A stretch of DNA of 64,000 nt from Deinococcus hopiensis KR-140. Its GTDB lineage: Bacteria > Deinococcota > Deinococci > Deinococcales > Deinococcaceae. A program made the translations under genes and the position numbers. Positions 37,925 through 47,263 of the stretch are shown here, in pieces. Position 1 is the stretch's first letter, and each line of letters begins with the position of its first letter. A model generated the notes under the pieces. That model was not told where the DNA came from. It saw only the letters and a list, made by a program, of their open reading frames with translations, and made no database searches. Location: NCBI GenBank assembly GCA_943327755.2, contig CALPYF020000010.1:1-64000 (forward strand). Reading direction: 5' to 3'.

Positions 37925-38719
37925 TCAGCTCGGCTGTTCGATCTTCATGGCCATGATGCTGGAACCGGCGTCCACGTACACGGTCTGTCCGGTCACGCCG
38001 CTGCCCAGGTCGCTCAGGAGGAACAGGGCCAGCTTGCCGACCTCGTCCGGTGTGGCGTTGCGGCCCAGCGGGGCGGCCTCGGCGGCCTTCTCGAACATGC
38101 TGCCGAAGCCGGGGATGCTGCGCGCGGCGATGGTGCGCATGGGTCCGGCGCTGATGGTGTTCACCCGCACACCGGCGGCGCCCATCTCGCTGGCGAGGTA
38201 GCGGGTGGTGGCTTCCAGCGCGGCCTTGGCGACGCCCATGACGTTGTACTTGGGCACGACCTTCTGCGAGGCGTGGTACGTGAGGCTGACGATGCTCGCG
38301 CCGGGGCGCAGCAGCGGCTCGGCGTGGCGGGCGGTGGACACCAGGGTGTACGCGCTGACGTTCAGGGCGGTGTTCCAGTCGGCCTCGGTGGTGTCGAGGA
38401 AACGGCCGTCCATGGCGGTGCGGGGCGCGAACGCGATGGAGTGGATCAGGTAGTCCAGGTGCCCGAACTCCTCCTTGACGCGGGCGAACAGGGCGGTCAG
38501 ATCTGCTTCGCTGGTCGCGTCGGCCTGCTGGGCCCACACGCCTTCACGGCCGGTCAGGAGCTTGTCCAGTTCGCTCTTCAGGCGCTCGCCCTGGTAGGAG
38601 AACCCCACGCGGCAGCCAGCCGAGAGAAGCTGCTCGGCGATGGCCCAGCCGAGGCTGCGGGCGTTCGCGACGCCCATCACCAGGGCGGTCTTGTCACTCA
38701 GGTCAATCTGCACCGTCAT
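37925..38719 (-). CDS. fabI: Enoyl-ACP reductase (NADH)
   Basis: A 264-residue SDR-family enzyme that performs the last step of each fatty-acid elongation cycle. The FabI form of the nucleotide site is GVANARSLGWAIA, and the catalytic pair appears in 'SLTYHASQKVVPKYNVMGVAKAAL' (Tyr and the Lys seven residues on). 'SAGPMRTIAARSIPGF' is also diagnostic. TAGAGT ends 7 nt before the ATG. The gene is single, convergent with the HxlR regulator and divergent from pgeF. Confidence 0.95.
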   Translation of the reverse strand: MTVQIDLSDKTALVMGVANARSLGWAIAEQLLSAGCRVGFSYQGERLKSELDKLLTGREGVWAQQADATSEADLTALFARVKEEFGHLDYLIHSIAFAPRTAMDGRFLDTTEADWNTALNVSAYTLVSTARHAEPLLRPGASIVSLTYHASQKVVPKYNVMGVAKAALEATTRYLASEMGAAGVRVNTISAGPMRTIAARSIPGFGSMFEKAAEAAPLGRNATPDEVGKLALFLLSDLGSGVTGQTVYVDAGSSIMAMKIEQPS

Positions 38720-38855
38720 GCGGGGGACTCTAGCAACCCCGCGCCCGGCGGCGCTGATGCGGGTGCAAAAAATCGGACCGGGAGAAGCACTTCACGGTGC
38801 GTAGCGTGCAAAAAGCGTCAGAATCCGGTGAGAGATGACACGCGATACTGGGCTG

Positions 38856-39584
38856 ATGTTGCTTCACGCGCCGCACCTGAACGCGCCGCACGCGTTCACC
38901 ACGCGGCGGGGTGGCGTTTCGGTCGGCCCCTACGCCGGCCTGAACCTGGACGACCGTGAGGACGACCCGGCAGCGGTCGCGGGGAACCGCGCGCAGCTGA
39001 CCGGGGCGCTGGGCTTCACGCCCGCGCAGGTGGCGCGCCTGACGCAGGTGCACGGGACCGACGTGGTGACCGTGACCGGCGGCGGCCACTGGACCGGGGA
39101 CGCGCTGGTCACCGCGCAGGCGGGTGTGCTGCTGGCGATCGGCACCGCCGACTGCTACCCGCTGCTGCTGGAGGACCCCCAGGCGGGCGTGCTGGGCGCC
39201 GCGCACGCCGGGTGGAAGGGCACGCTGGGCCGCATCGGCGCGCGCACCGTGGCGGCCATGACCGCGCTGGGCGCCCGCCCGGAGCGGATCCGCGCGGCGG
39301 TGGGGCCCGGCATCTGCGCCGCCGCGTACCCGGTGGGTCAGGGCGTCGCGGACGCCTTCGCAGGGGCCGGGCTGGGCGCGTTCGTGCAGCCCGGCGCGGA
39401 CGGCCCGCACCTGGACCTCGCCGGGGCGAACCGCGCCGCGCTGCTGGACGCGGGCGTGCCCGGCGCGCAGGTGTGGGTCAGTGGACGCTGCTCCACGGAA
39501 GGCGACTTCTACTCGTTCCGGCGCGACGCGGGCGTCACCGGGCGCATGTGGGCCGTGATCGGCCGCCCGGGGAGCGCCGCGTGA
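38856..39584 (+). CDS. pgeF: Peptidoglycan editing factor PgeF (YfiH family)
   Basis: A 242-residue CNF1/YfiH-like protein that corrects wrong amino acids in peptidoglycan precursors; older annotation calls it multicopper polyphenol oxidase or laccase. Zn ligands lie in QVHGTDVV (His), GTADCYPLLL (Cys) and AAHAGWKG (His). 'TTRRGGVSVGPYAGLNL' is the N-terminal hallmark. I prefer the ATG at 38856 because GATACT ends 6 nt upstream and homologues start near there; the ATG at 38835 is the alternative. Its stop codon is fused to a family-1 repeat. Confidence 0.9.
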   Translation: MLLHAPHLNAPHAFTTRRGGVSVGPYAGLNLDDREDDPAAVAGNRAQLTGALGFTPAQVARLTQVHGTDVVTVTGGGHWTGDALVTAQAGVLLAIGTADCYPLLLEDPQAGVLGAAHAGWKGTLGRIGARTVAAMTALGARPERIRAAVGPGICAAAYPVGQGVADAFAGAGLGAFVQPGADGPHLDLAGANRAALLDAGVPGAQVWVSGRCSTEGDFYSFRRDAGVTGRMWAVIGRPGSAA

Positions 39585-39656
39585 TCCGGACTCCGTCTGT
39601 TTCGTTCACCACCTGGAACCCCACCGGGTCGCTCACTCCACGCCCGGAGTCCAGAT
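39584..39656 (+). repeat. Shortened family-1 repeat, copy C, overlapping the yqeG start
   Basis: Ends ATCCGGACTCCG and CGGAGTCCAGAT are 11/12 complementary. The first ~60 bp align with copy A; the middle ~60 bp of copy A are missing. It fills the whole gap between the pgeF stop and yqeG, and the first two bases of the yqeG ATG are part of its terminal repeat. Confidence 0.7.
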
Positions 39657-40182
39657 GAGCCGCCCCGCCCCCTCCCGCAGCCTGCTGCGCCCGGCGGACC
39701 TGATCGACCACGTCACGCACATCACGCCGGAGTTCCTGGCCGACCGGGGGCTGCACGGCCTGCTGCTGGACCTCGACAACACCCTGGTGCCGTACGGCAG
39801 CTACGACGAGGCGGGCGTCTCCCAGACCCTGACGTGGGTGCGGGACCTGAAACTCGCCGGGGTGGGCCTGTACCTCCTGAGCAACGCGACCGGCCAGCGG
39901 GCCGCGTTCTGGCTGGACAGACTGGAATTCCAGGGCGTCGGGCTGGCCGGAAAACCCAACCCCCGGGCATTCCGCAAGGCCCTGCGCGCCCTGAACCTGC
40001 CGCCCGCGCAGGTGGGCATGGTGGGCGACCAGCTGTTCACGGACGTGCTGGGCGGCAACCTCAGTGGCATGCACACCATCCTGGTGCGGCCCCTGGTCAC
40101 GAATTCCCTTCCTCACACCCGCGTGGCCCGCAGGCTGGAACGCGCGGTCCTGAAACGCTACGGGCACGACTGGCACCCCTGA
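39655..40182 (+). CDS. yqeG: YqeG family HAD IIIA phosphatase
   Basis: A 175-residue HAD phosphatase. 'LHGLLLDLDNTLVPYG' is motif I with the DxDNT nucleophile, LYLLSNATG is motif II, and KPNPRAFRKAL followed by MVGDQLFTDVLGGNL gives motifs III and IV. YqeG proteins are linked to phosphatidylglycerophosphate dephosphorylation and ribosome-associated operons in other bacteria; the substrate here is not established. Its start codon is formed at the edge of a repeat, and no Shine-Dalgarno is evident. Confidence 0.9.
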   Translation: MSRPAPSRSLLRPADLIDHVTHITPEFLADRGLHGLLLDLDNTLVPYGSYDEAGVSQTLTWVRDLKLAGVGLYLLSNATGQRAAFWLDRLEFQGVGLAGKPNPRAFRKALRALNLPPAQVGMVGDQLFTDVLGGNLSGMHTILVRPLVTNSLPHTRVARRLERAVLKRYGHDWHP

Positions 40183-40245
40183 TGCGCCCTCACCTGTTCC
40201 CTCACTGTCCTCCCCATTTCCCTCACGCAAGGAGACTGAAACGCT

Positions 40246-42924
40246 ATGGCTCTTTCCATCGGTGACCGGCGCCTGGGCGCCATCCTGCTCGAGCAGGGCT
40301 ACGTCAATGACACGGATCTGCAAAAAGCCCTCGTCCGGCACGCCGAGGTCGGTGGCCGCCTCGCGGAGATCCTGATCGACTCCGGTCTGGTCGGCGAGAA
40401 ACGCATCGCGCGCGCCATCGAGGAAGCGCTCGGCATCCCGCTCGTGAACCTGCTGGTCGTCACGCCGGAACCGGCGGCGCTGCAGGCCGTGCGCGCCCAG
40501 ACGGCCCTGCAGTACCACGCCTTCCCCTTCGCCCTGGACGGGCAGACGCTGCGCGTGGCGATCGTCGATCCGCTCTCCAGCATGGCCATTGAGGCCCTCG
40601 AGGACGACAGCGGCCTGAACATCGAGGTGTACCAGGCGCTGCGCGACCAGATCATGTGGGCCATTGCCACCCACTACCCGGAACTGCACCTGACGGCCGA
40701 CGCGCCCGCCGAGGCGGAGGGCGGACCGGCGGGCGGCATGCTGGGCCAGCGCCTGATCAGCCGCGGCCTGATCAGCGACGCGCAGCTGCAGGTGGCGCTC
40801 GACGCGCAGCAGCAGACCGGCGAGCCGTTGGGCAGCACCCTGATCGCGCAGCGGATCATCAGCGAGGACCAGCTGTACGAGGTGCTGGCCGAGCAGAGCG
40901 GCGCGGTGTTCCTGCGTAACCCGCGTGACTTCCAGCCCAGTGAGGACGTGCTGGGCAGCATGCTGCGCGCCGACGCGCTGCGCCTGACCGCCGTGCCCGT
41001 CGACGAGACCGATCACGGCGTGACGGTCGTCGCCAGCGATCCGCGAAAGCGCGAGGACATCGAGGCGCTCGTCGGCCGGCCCGTGCAGCTCGTGTTGGCC
41101 AAACCGCGCGACATCGAGACCCTGATCGAGCGGTTCTACCCGCAGCGCGGGCGGCTGGGCGAGCAGATGGTGCAGCAGGGCACCCTGTCGCGCGAGCAGC
41201 TGCGCGAGGCGCTGCAGGTGCAGGCCCGCGAGGGCCGCGTCAAGCCGCTGGGCGAGGTGATCGTCGAGCTGGGCTTCGCCGCCGCCGACGAGATCGACAA
41301 CGCCCTGCAGAAACAGAACTCCGGGGGCGGGCGCCTGGAAGACACGCTGGTGCAGTCTGGGAAGCTCAGCCCGGAGATGCTGGCGCGCTCGCTGGCCGCG
41401 CAGCTCGGCTACGAGTTCCTCGACCCGGTTCAGAACCCGCCGGACAACAAGGTCGCGCTGATGATCCCCGAGACGACCGCCCGCCGCTACGGCGTGGTGC
41501 CGGTCCGGTTGCAGGGCGAGTCGCTGGTCGTGGCGATGAAGGACCCGCGCAACGTGTTCGCGCTGGACGACCTGAAGCTGATCACCGGGCGCGAGATCAT
41601 CCCGGCGGTCATGGCGGAAAAGGACATCACCCGCCTGATCGAGCGGTACTTCGGCAGCAAGGACATGGCGAACCTGAACCAGCAGCTCGCCAAGGAGAGT
41701 AAGGAACGCGAGAGCGCCAGCAAGCGTCAGGACGCCGAGGACCTCACGGCCGGGCTGGACGACAACGCCGTGGTGCGCGTCGTGGACAACATCATCCGCG
41801 AGGCGGCGCTGCAGGAGGCCAGCGACATCCACATCGAGCCGACCGAGACGGCCCTGAAGGTCCGCTACCGCGTGGACGGCATCCTGCGCGAGCAGAACGA
41901 GCTGCCCAAGGGCAGTTCTCAGAGCATCCTGGCCCGCATCAAGATCATGGGGCACCTCGACATCAGCGAGCGCCGCATTCCGCAGGACGGCCGCGTGCGC
42001 TTCAAGAAGGGCAGCATCGACCTCGACCTGCGACTGTCCACCCTGCCCACCGTGTACGGCGAGAAGGCCGTGATGCGTCTGCTGCAGAAGGCCAGCAACA
42101 TTCCCGAAGTCGAGCAGCTGGGCTTTTCCGAGCACAACTACCAGCGCTACCTGGACACCATCCACAAGCCCAACGGCATCTTCCTGGTGACCGGCCCGAC
42201 CGGCTCGGGGAAATCCTTCACCTCCTTCTCGACCCTCAAGCGCATCGCGGTGCCGGAGAAGAACACCACCACCATCGAGGATCCGGTCGAGTACGAGATT
42301 CCGGGCATCATCCAGTCGCAGGTGAACAACGTGGCGGGCATGACCTTCGCCCGCGCGCTGCGCGCCTTCCTGCGCCAGGACCCGGACATCATCTTCGTGG
42401 GCGAGATCCGCGACACCGAGACCGCCAAGATCGCCGTGGAAGCCGCGCTGACCGGCCACCTCGTGCTGGCCACGCTGCACACGAACGACGCGCCGGGCGC
42501 CATCGTGCGTCTGGAGGAGATGGGCGTCGAGCACTTCAACATCGGCGCGGCCGTGGTGGGTGTGGTCGCACAGCGCCTGGTGCGCAAGGTCTGCCCGGAC
42601 TGCAAGGCCCCCACGAACGCCGACCCGGACGTCCTGCGCCGCCTCGGGATCACCGAACGCGACCTGCGCGGCGCGCAGCTCATGCGCGGCGCGGGCTGCA
42701 ACCGCTGCGGCGGCACCGGCTACAAGGGCCGCATGGGCATCCACGAACTGATGGTCATCGACGAGCCGCTGCGCGTCGCGATCGGTTCGGGCAAGAACGC
42801 CACCGAGATCACCGAGGTCGCCATCAACCAGAGCGGCATGAAGACCCTCCGTCAGGACGGGATCGAGAAGGCCCTCAAGGGCATCACGACCCTGGAAGAG
42901 GTCCTGGCCGTCACCAGCAAGTAA
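40246..42924 (+). CDS. pilB: Type IV pilus assembly ATPase PilB (PilF-like)
   Basis: An 892-residue secretion ATPase that powers pilus extension and, in Thermus, DNA uptake. The N-terminal ~470 residues contain three or more related MshEN/GSPII_E_N units, for example starting GDRRLGAILLEQGYV, GGMLGQRLISRGLI and GRLGEQMVQQGTL. The ATPase core has Walker A GPTGSGKS (residues ~650-657), the Walker B/Asp box IIFVGEIRDTET and a zinc-binding CPDC/CNRC pair near residues 785-825. Length and triplicated N-terminus resemble Thermus thermophilus PilF, which binds c-di-GMP through such domains. pilT follows in the same direction. Confidence 0.95.
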   Translation: MALSIGDRRLGAILLEQGYVNDTDLQKALVRHAEVGGRLAEILIDSGLVGEKRIARAIEEALGIPLVNLLVVTPEPAALQAVRAQTALQYHAFPFALDGQTLRVAIVDPLSSMAIEALEDDSGLNIEVYQALRDQIMWAIATHYPELHLTADAPAEAEGGPAGGMLGQRLISRGLISDAQLQVALDAQQQTGEPLGSTLIAQRIISEDQLYEVLAEQSGAVFLRNPRDFQPSEDVLGSMLRADALRLTAVPVDETDHGVTVVASDPRKREDIEALVGRPVQLVLAKPRDIETLIERFYPQRGRLGEQMVQQGTLSREQLREALQVQAREGRVKPLGEVIVELGFAAADEIDNALQKQNSGGGRLEDTLVQSGKLSPEMLARSLAAQLGYEFLDPVQNPPDNKVALMIPETTARRYGVVPVRLQGESLVVAMKDPRNVFALDDLKLITGREIIPAVMAEKDITRLIERYFGSKDMANLNQQLAKESKERESASKRQDAEDLTAGLDDNAVVRVVDNIIREAALQEASDIHIEPTETALKVRYRVDGILREQNELPKGSSQSILARIKIMGHLDISERRIPQDGRVRFKKGSIDLDLRLSTLPTVYGEKAVMRLLQKASNIPEVEQLGFSEHNYQRYLDTIHKPNGIFLVTGPTGSGKSFTSFSTLKRIAVPEKNTTTIEDPVEYEIPGIIQSQVNNVAGMTFARALRAFLRQDPDIIFVGEIRDTETAKIAVEAALTGHLVLATLHTNDAPGAIVRLEEMGVEHFNIGAAVVGVVAQRLVRKVCPDCKAPTNADPDVLRRLGITERDLRGAQLMRGAGCNRCGGTGYKGRMGIHELMVIDEPLRVAIGSGKNATEITEVAINQSGMKTLRQDGIEKALKGITTLEEVLAVTSK

Positions 42925-42967
42925 TTGAAGTTTCTCGCCCCCCGCCCCCCCGCCCGAGGTGACCCGT

Positions 42968-44245
42968 ATGACCCAGCCTGCCGCCGACATCACCGACATC
43001 CTGCGTTTCGCCGCCGACAAGGGCGCCTCCGACGTGATCATCACCGTCGGGCTGTCCCCACAGTTCAAGTTGCAGGGCGTGTACGACTCGCAGGGCTTCG
43101 CGGAACTCGCCGCGACCGACACCCGCAAACTGATGTACTCGATGATGAACGAGAAGCAGCAGCGGACCTTCGAGGAACGCCGCGAGCTGGACTTCTCGTT
43201 CGCGCTGGGCGAGAAGGCGCGCTTCCGCGTGAACGCGTTCATGCAGCGCGGCAACGTGGGCGGCGTGCTCCGCCTGATTCCCACGAAGATCAAGAGCGCG
43301 CAGGAGATGGGCCTGCCCGCCAACGTCATCGAGATCGCCAACGCCCCGCGCGGCCTGGTGCTCGTGACCGGCCCGACCGGCTCGGGCAAGTCCACGACGC
43401 TCGCGGCGATGATCGACCACATCAACACCACCAAGCGGCTGCATATCATGACCATCGAGGACCCCATCGAGTTCATGCACACGCACAAGCAGTCGATCAT
43501 CAACCAGCGTGAGGTCGGCGCGGACACCATGAGCTTCAACGACGCGCTGCGCGCCGTGCTGCGTCAGGCGCCCGACGTGATCCTCGTGGGCGAAATGCGC
43601 GACTACGAGACCATCAAGGCCGCCGTGACCGCCGCCGAGACCGGACACCTCGTGATGGGCACCCTGCACACGAACAGTGCCCCGGAATCCATCGACCGTA
43701 TCGTGGACGTGTTCCCCGAGGAGCAGCAGGAACAGATCCGCGTGCAGCTCGCGAACAACCTCGTGGCGGTCATGACGCAGCAGCTGCTGCCGCGCCTGGA
43801 CGGACAGGGCCGCATCCTGGCGTACGAACTGCTGATCGCCAACCCCGCCGTGCGCGCCCTGATCCGCGAGGGCAAGACGTACCAGATCACGTCCGTCATG
43901 CAGACCGGCGCCCGTGAGGGCATGGTCACCATGGACGCCTTCCTGGCGAACCTGTACCGCCGCCGCGTGATCTCCTTCGACACCGGCGTCGAGCGCGCTG
44001 TGGACAGCAAGGAATTCGCCCGACTGGCCAACGACCCCAGCATCGGCACGGGCGCGGCGGGCGGCGCCGCCGGGATGCCCGCCGGGTACGGCAGCGCGCC
44101 CGTGCCGGGCTTCGGCGCGACCGTCACCCCCGCGCAGGGCGGCTACGCGTCCGGCCGCAACGACTTCGGCCGGGGCGGCGGCGACGCCCGCACCACCAGC
44201 ACCCCCGAGACGAACCCCGGCGGGAGCGGCTACGGCAGGCGGTAA
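42968..44245 (+). CDS. pilT: Type IV pilus retraction ATPase PilT
   Basis: A 425-residue hexameric ATPase for pilus retraction. Walker A GPTGSGKST is at residue ~136, the Asp box is 'TIEDPIEF', Walker B is 'VILVGEMRDYETI', and AVRALIREGK near residue 300 corresponds to the AIRNLIRE motif needed for retraction. After residue ~355 a Gly/Pro/Ala-rich low-complexity tail of ~70 residues is added, longer than in most PilT. I take the ATG at 42968 with GAGGTGA upstream; a GTG at 42959 is in frame. Confidence 0.94.
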   Translation: MTQPAADITDILRFAADKGASDVIITVGLSPQFKLQGVYDSQGFAELAATDTRKLMYSMMNEKQQRTFEERRELDFSFALGEKARFRVNAFMQRGNVGGVLRLIPTKIKSAQEMGLPANVIEIANAPRGLVLVTGPTGSGKSTTLAAMIDHINTTKRLHIMTIEDPIEFMHTHKQSIINQREVGADTMSFNDALRAVLRQAPDVILVGEMRDYETIKAAVTAAETGHLVMGTLHTNSAPESIDRIVDVFPEEQQEQIRVQLANNLVAVMTQQLLPRLDGQGRILAYELLIANPAVRALIREGKTYQITSVMQTGAREGMVTMDAFLANLYRRRVISFDTGVERAVDSKEFARLANDPSIGTGAAGGAAGMPAGYGSAPVPGFGATVTPAQGGYASGRNDFGRGGGDARTTSTPETNPGGSGYGRR

Positions 44246-44250
44246 GGGGC

Positions 44251-44321
44251 GTTGATGGGTGACAGTCGATGGTTGATGGAAGGGACTCCCCCTCTATCAA
44301 CCATCGACTGTCAACTATCGA
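44251..44321. repeat. Palindromic repeat between pilT and the nucleoside phosphorylase gene
   Basis: GACAGTCGATGGTTGAT (44261-44277) and ATCAACCATCGACTGTC (44296-44312) form a perfect 17-bp inverted repeat with an 18-nt loop. Partial further copies (GTTGATGG, TCAACTATCGAC) flank it. It fills the gap between convergent genes and could end both transcripts. Confidence 0.8.
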
Positions 44322-44325
44322 CCCG

Positions 44326-45627
44326 TCAGAACACGCGGTCGAGGATCAGCGGTTCCGGCGCGGGGGCCTGGGCGCTGATGGTCAGGCCCTCGGTGAGGAG
44401 GCGCTGAGCGGCATCGAGGCCGCGCGCGTCACGGTGGTAGATGCGCAGGACGGGTTCGCCCGCCCCGACGGCCTCGCCGGGTTTGCGCAGGAGTTCCACG
44501 CCGACGCCGTGGTCGATGGCCTCGCCCTTGCGTTCGCGGCCGCCACCCAGCACGAGCACCGCGCGGCCGACGCTCAGGGCGTCGATGCCCGCCACGAAGC
44601 CGGATTCGGGGGCGGTCACGTCGGCGCGGCCGGGCGCCACGTCGAACTTGCTCACGTCGTCCACGTAGGTGGCGTCGCCGCCCTGCGCCTCGATGAACGC
44701 GCGGAACTTCGCCAGGGCGCTGCCGTCTTGCAGGGTGGCGCGCGCGCGGGCCTCGGCGGCCGCCTCGTCCTCGCCCTGGGCGGCCAGCGCCTCCACGGCC
44801 AGCGCCACGCACAGTTCGGTCAGGTCGCCCGGACCTTCACCGCGCAGGGTCGCCAGGGCCTCCAGCACCTCCAGGCTGTTCCCGGCCATGTGGCCTAGCG
44901 GGGTGTCCATGTCGGTCAGCACGGCGCGCACCTGCCGCCCGGCGCGGTTGCCGATGTCCACCATCGCGCGGGCCAGACCGCGCCCGGCGTCCAGGGTACG
45001 CATGAACGCCCCGGCACCGACCTTCACGTCCAGCACGACGGTGTGCGCGCCGGACGCGAGTTTCTTGCTCATGATGCTGCTGGCGATCAGCGGCAGGCAG
45101 TCCACGGTGGCGGTCACGTCCCGCAGCGCGTACAGTTTCCCGTCCGCCGGGGCGAGGTCCTTGCTCTGGCCGACCAGCGCGAGGCCGATCTCGCGCGCCT
45201 GGGTCAGGAACTGCTCCTCTTCCAGCTCGCTGGTCCAGCCGGGGATGCTCTCCAATTTGTCTATGGTGCCGCCGGTGTGCGCCAGGCCGCGCCCGCTCAT
45301 CTTGGCGACGGTCTGGCCCAGCGCGGCCAGCATGGGCGTCAGGATCAGGCTGGTCTTGTCGCCCACGCCGCCCGTGGAGTGCTTGTCCACCGTGCGCGGC
45401 AGATCGCCGAGGTTCATCAGGTCGCCGCTCTCGGCCATGACCATGGTCAGGTCGGCCGTTTCCTGTTCGGCCATGCCGCGCAGGAACACGGCCATCAGCC
45501 ACGCGCTCATCTGGTAATCGGGCACGTCGCCGCGCGTGTACCCCAGCACCAGGGTCTCGAGTTCCTCGCGGGTGTGCTCTAGGCCGTCGCGTTTTTTGCG
45601 GATCAGGTCGGGAATGATCGCGGTCAT
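44326..45627 (-). CDS. Thymidine / pyrimidine-nucleoside phosphorylase
   Basis: A 433-residue enzyme that cleaves (deoxy)pyrimidine nucleosides to base and sugar-1-phosphate. Phosphate- and substrate-binding motifs are intact: 'DKHSTGGVGDKTSLILTPMLAALG', 'SGRGLAHTGGTIDKLESIPG' and 'ALRDVTATVDCLPLIASSIMSKKLA'. The Bacillus-type Pdp and E. coli DeoA cannot be separated by eye, so I leave the symbol blank. TACACT ends 5 nt before the ATG. It converges with pilT across a palindromic repeat. Confidence 0.93.
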   Translation of the reverse strand: MTAIIPDLIRKKRDGLEHTREELETLVLGYTRGDVPDYQMSAWLMAVFLRGMAEQETADLTMVMAESGDLMNLGDLPRTVDKHSTGGVGDKTSLILTPMLAALGQTVAKMSGRGLAHTGGTIDKLESIPGWTSELEEEQFLTQAREIGLALVGQSKDLAPADGKLYALRDVTATVDCLPLIASSIMSKKLASGAHTVVLDVKVGAGAFMRTLDAGRGLARAMVDIGNRAGRQVRAVLTDMDTPLGHMAGNSLEVLEALATLRGEGPGDLTELCVALAVEALAAQGEDEAAAEARARATLQDGSALAKFRAFIEAQGGDATYVDDVSKFDVAPGRADVTAPESGFVAGIDALSVGRAVLVLGGGRERKGEAIDHGVGVELLRKPGEAVGAGEPVLRIYHRDARGLDAAQRLLTEGLTISAQAPAPEPLILDRVF

Positions 45628-45732
45628 AGGCCAGTGTACGTCCCAGGGGTGGAAAACTGTCCCGGCACGCGGGGCAGGTCGCCCGGCGGCAGGCAGCGGC
45701 CAGTGTCCCCAGGGTGCGGGGCACTGCCGCAG

Positions 45733-46191
45733 TCAGTCGGCCTGCGCGGTCTCCTCGCCGCTCGTCCAGCCGACCTTCTTGTGCGTGCCATCGCAGTAGG
45801 GCTTGTTGCCGCTCTGGCCGCAGCGGCACAGCGCGGCGCGCACGTCCTTCTGCTCGCCGCCGGGCGTGTCGATCACGAGGTTGCCCCGGATCATCAGGGG
45901 ACCGTCGGGGCTGGGGGTGATGGTGGTGATCTCGTCGGGCATCTCGGTCTCCTGTCCGTCCAGGACGTAGTGCAGCGCCCCGGTGGGGCAGGTGCGGACG
46001 ACCGCCGCGACCGCGTCGGCCCCGGCGTTGGCGGGCTGGATCCACGGGCGGGCCTTCGGGTCGAACACGTCAGGCAGACCACGGACGCAGTTGGCGACGT
46101 GCAGGCAGCGCCGGGCGTCGTAGTACACCGTGATGCCGGGCGCCGTGTACGCCTTCCCCTGCGCGAGGTCCTCGTTGGTGGGCGTGGTCAT
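45733..46191 (-). CDS. Fer4_19 plus CDGSH-type iron-sulfur protein, 152 aa
   Basis: Two iron-sulfur modules in one small protein. The N-terminal 'YDARRCLHVANCVRGLP' region with a later 'RTCPTGAL' fits the divergent single-cluster 4Fe-4S (Fer4_19) domain. The C-terminal CRCGQSGNKPYCDGTHKK is a CDGSH zinc-finger-like [2Fe-2S] site. Such fusions are probably cytoplasmic electron-transfer or sensor proteins. It begins with a 4-bp overlap (ATGA) at the stop of the WYL regulator, so they are co-expressed. Confidence 0.88.
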   Translation of the reverse strand: MTTPTNEDLAQGKAYTAPGITVYYDARRCLHVANCVRGLPDVFDPKARPWIQPANAGADAVAAVVRTCPTGALHYVLDGQETEMPDEITTITPSPDGPLMIRGNLVIDTPGGEQKDVRAALCRCGQSGNKPYCDGTHKKVGWTSGEETAQAD

Positions 46192-47177
46192 GCCCCAGTG
46201 TACGCAGTGCTGGCAGGCCCGGACGGTGCAGCGTCGGTGTGGGCGGCGCAGCGCTCGGCCAGTCGGGCGAATTCGGCGCGCAGTTCGGGCGGGCTGTCCA
46301 CGCGGAAGTCGCAGTCCAGGCCCAGCAGGAACGCCGCGAAGCCGCTCAAGCCCTCGCGGGTGGTGGTCAGGCGCGTGCCGTGCGCGTCTGGGCGCACCTC
46401 CGTGCCCCAGGTGGACACCCGGCCGCGCAGGTCCTCCGGGGGGCAGTCGAGCCACACGCTGATCTGGTAGGTGGGTGCCGGGGCGCGCAGCGTGGAGCGC
46501 AGATACGCGGCGGCGTCGAAGTCGGGTTCGGGCGTGAACCGGCGGGCTTGCACGGTCAGGGCGCTCATGCGGTCCAGCCGGAACGACCGCCGCGCGCCGC
46601 GCAGGTGGCAGTACGCGACGGCGTACCAGCGGCCCTCCAGGTGCACCACGCGGTGCACGTCCGCGTCACGGCGCGTCTCGGGGGCGTCGGGGGCAGCGTA
46701 CGTGAAGGTGACGGTGCAGGCGTCGCGCACGGCCCGCAGCAGCGCCGCGAGCAGGTGCGCGTCGGTGGGGGCCACCCAGGGGCCGGTGTCGAACTGCACG
46801 CTGCCCTCCAGGGCCAGCATGTCGGCGCGCAGGTCGTGCGGGAGGCTGCGCGAGAGCTTCGCGCTGGCGGCCTCGGCGGCGGGGGCCAGGGCGTGCAGGC
46901 CAAGGTGGCGCAGGGTGCGCAGGCCCAGCGCGGCGGCCAGCGCCTCCTCGGGCGTGAACATCAGTGGGGGCAGGCGGAAACCGGCCTTCAGGCGGTACGC
47001 GCCGCCCACGCCCCGGCGGCCCTCGACCGGAATCCCGAGGTCCTGGAGGCGGGCGACGTAGCGCTGCACGGTGCGGGGGCTGACCTCCAGGCGGCGGGCC
47101 AGGTCGGCGCCGCTGACCTCCTCGTGCGCCTGGAGGAGTTCCAGCACGGTCAGCACCCGCATGCTCGGGTCGTACAT
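46188..47177 (-). CDS. WYL-domain transcriptional regulator (YafY-like)
   Basis: A 329-residue regulator with an N-terminal DeoR-like helix-turn-helix (VLELLQAHEEVSGADLARRLEVSPRTVQRYVARL) and a WYL domain near residues 145-220 ('GRWYAVAYCHLRGARRSFRLDRMSAL'). A WCX-like C-terminal domain follows. WYL regulators often respond to nucleotides or DNA damage. TACCAT ends 6 nt before the ATG. It is divergent from a four-gene DinB array and overlaps the Fe-S protein gene, which suggests these are its targets. Confidence 0.87.
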   Translation of the reverse strand: MYDPSMRVLTVLELLQAHEEVSGADLARRLEVSPRTVQRYVARLQDLGIPVEGRRGVGGAYRLKAGFRLPPLMFTPEEALAAALGLRTLRHLGLHALAPAAEAASAKLSRSLPHDLRADMLALEGSVQFDTGPWVAPTDAHLLAALLRAVRDACTVTFTYAAPDAPETRRDADVHRVVHLEGRWYAVAYCHLRGARRSFRLDRMSALTVQARRFTPEPDFDAAAYLRSTLRAPAPTYQISVWLDCPPEDLRGRVSTWGTEVRPDAHGTRLTTTREGLSGFAAFLLGLDCDFRVDSPPELRAEFARLAERCAAHTDAAPSGPASTAYTGA

Positions 47178-47263
47178 GCCGTCATGGTAATCGGAATAGG
47201 CGTCACGTTCTGACGGGAATCCGGATTATGCTGAGGGCAGATTCAACCCCAGGAGGTTCCATC

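Noticed and set aside
39535..43539. A 1334-codon minus-strand frame opposite yqeG, pilB and pilT.
   Set aside because: It is a composite antisense shadow of three well-supported genes.
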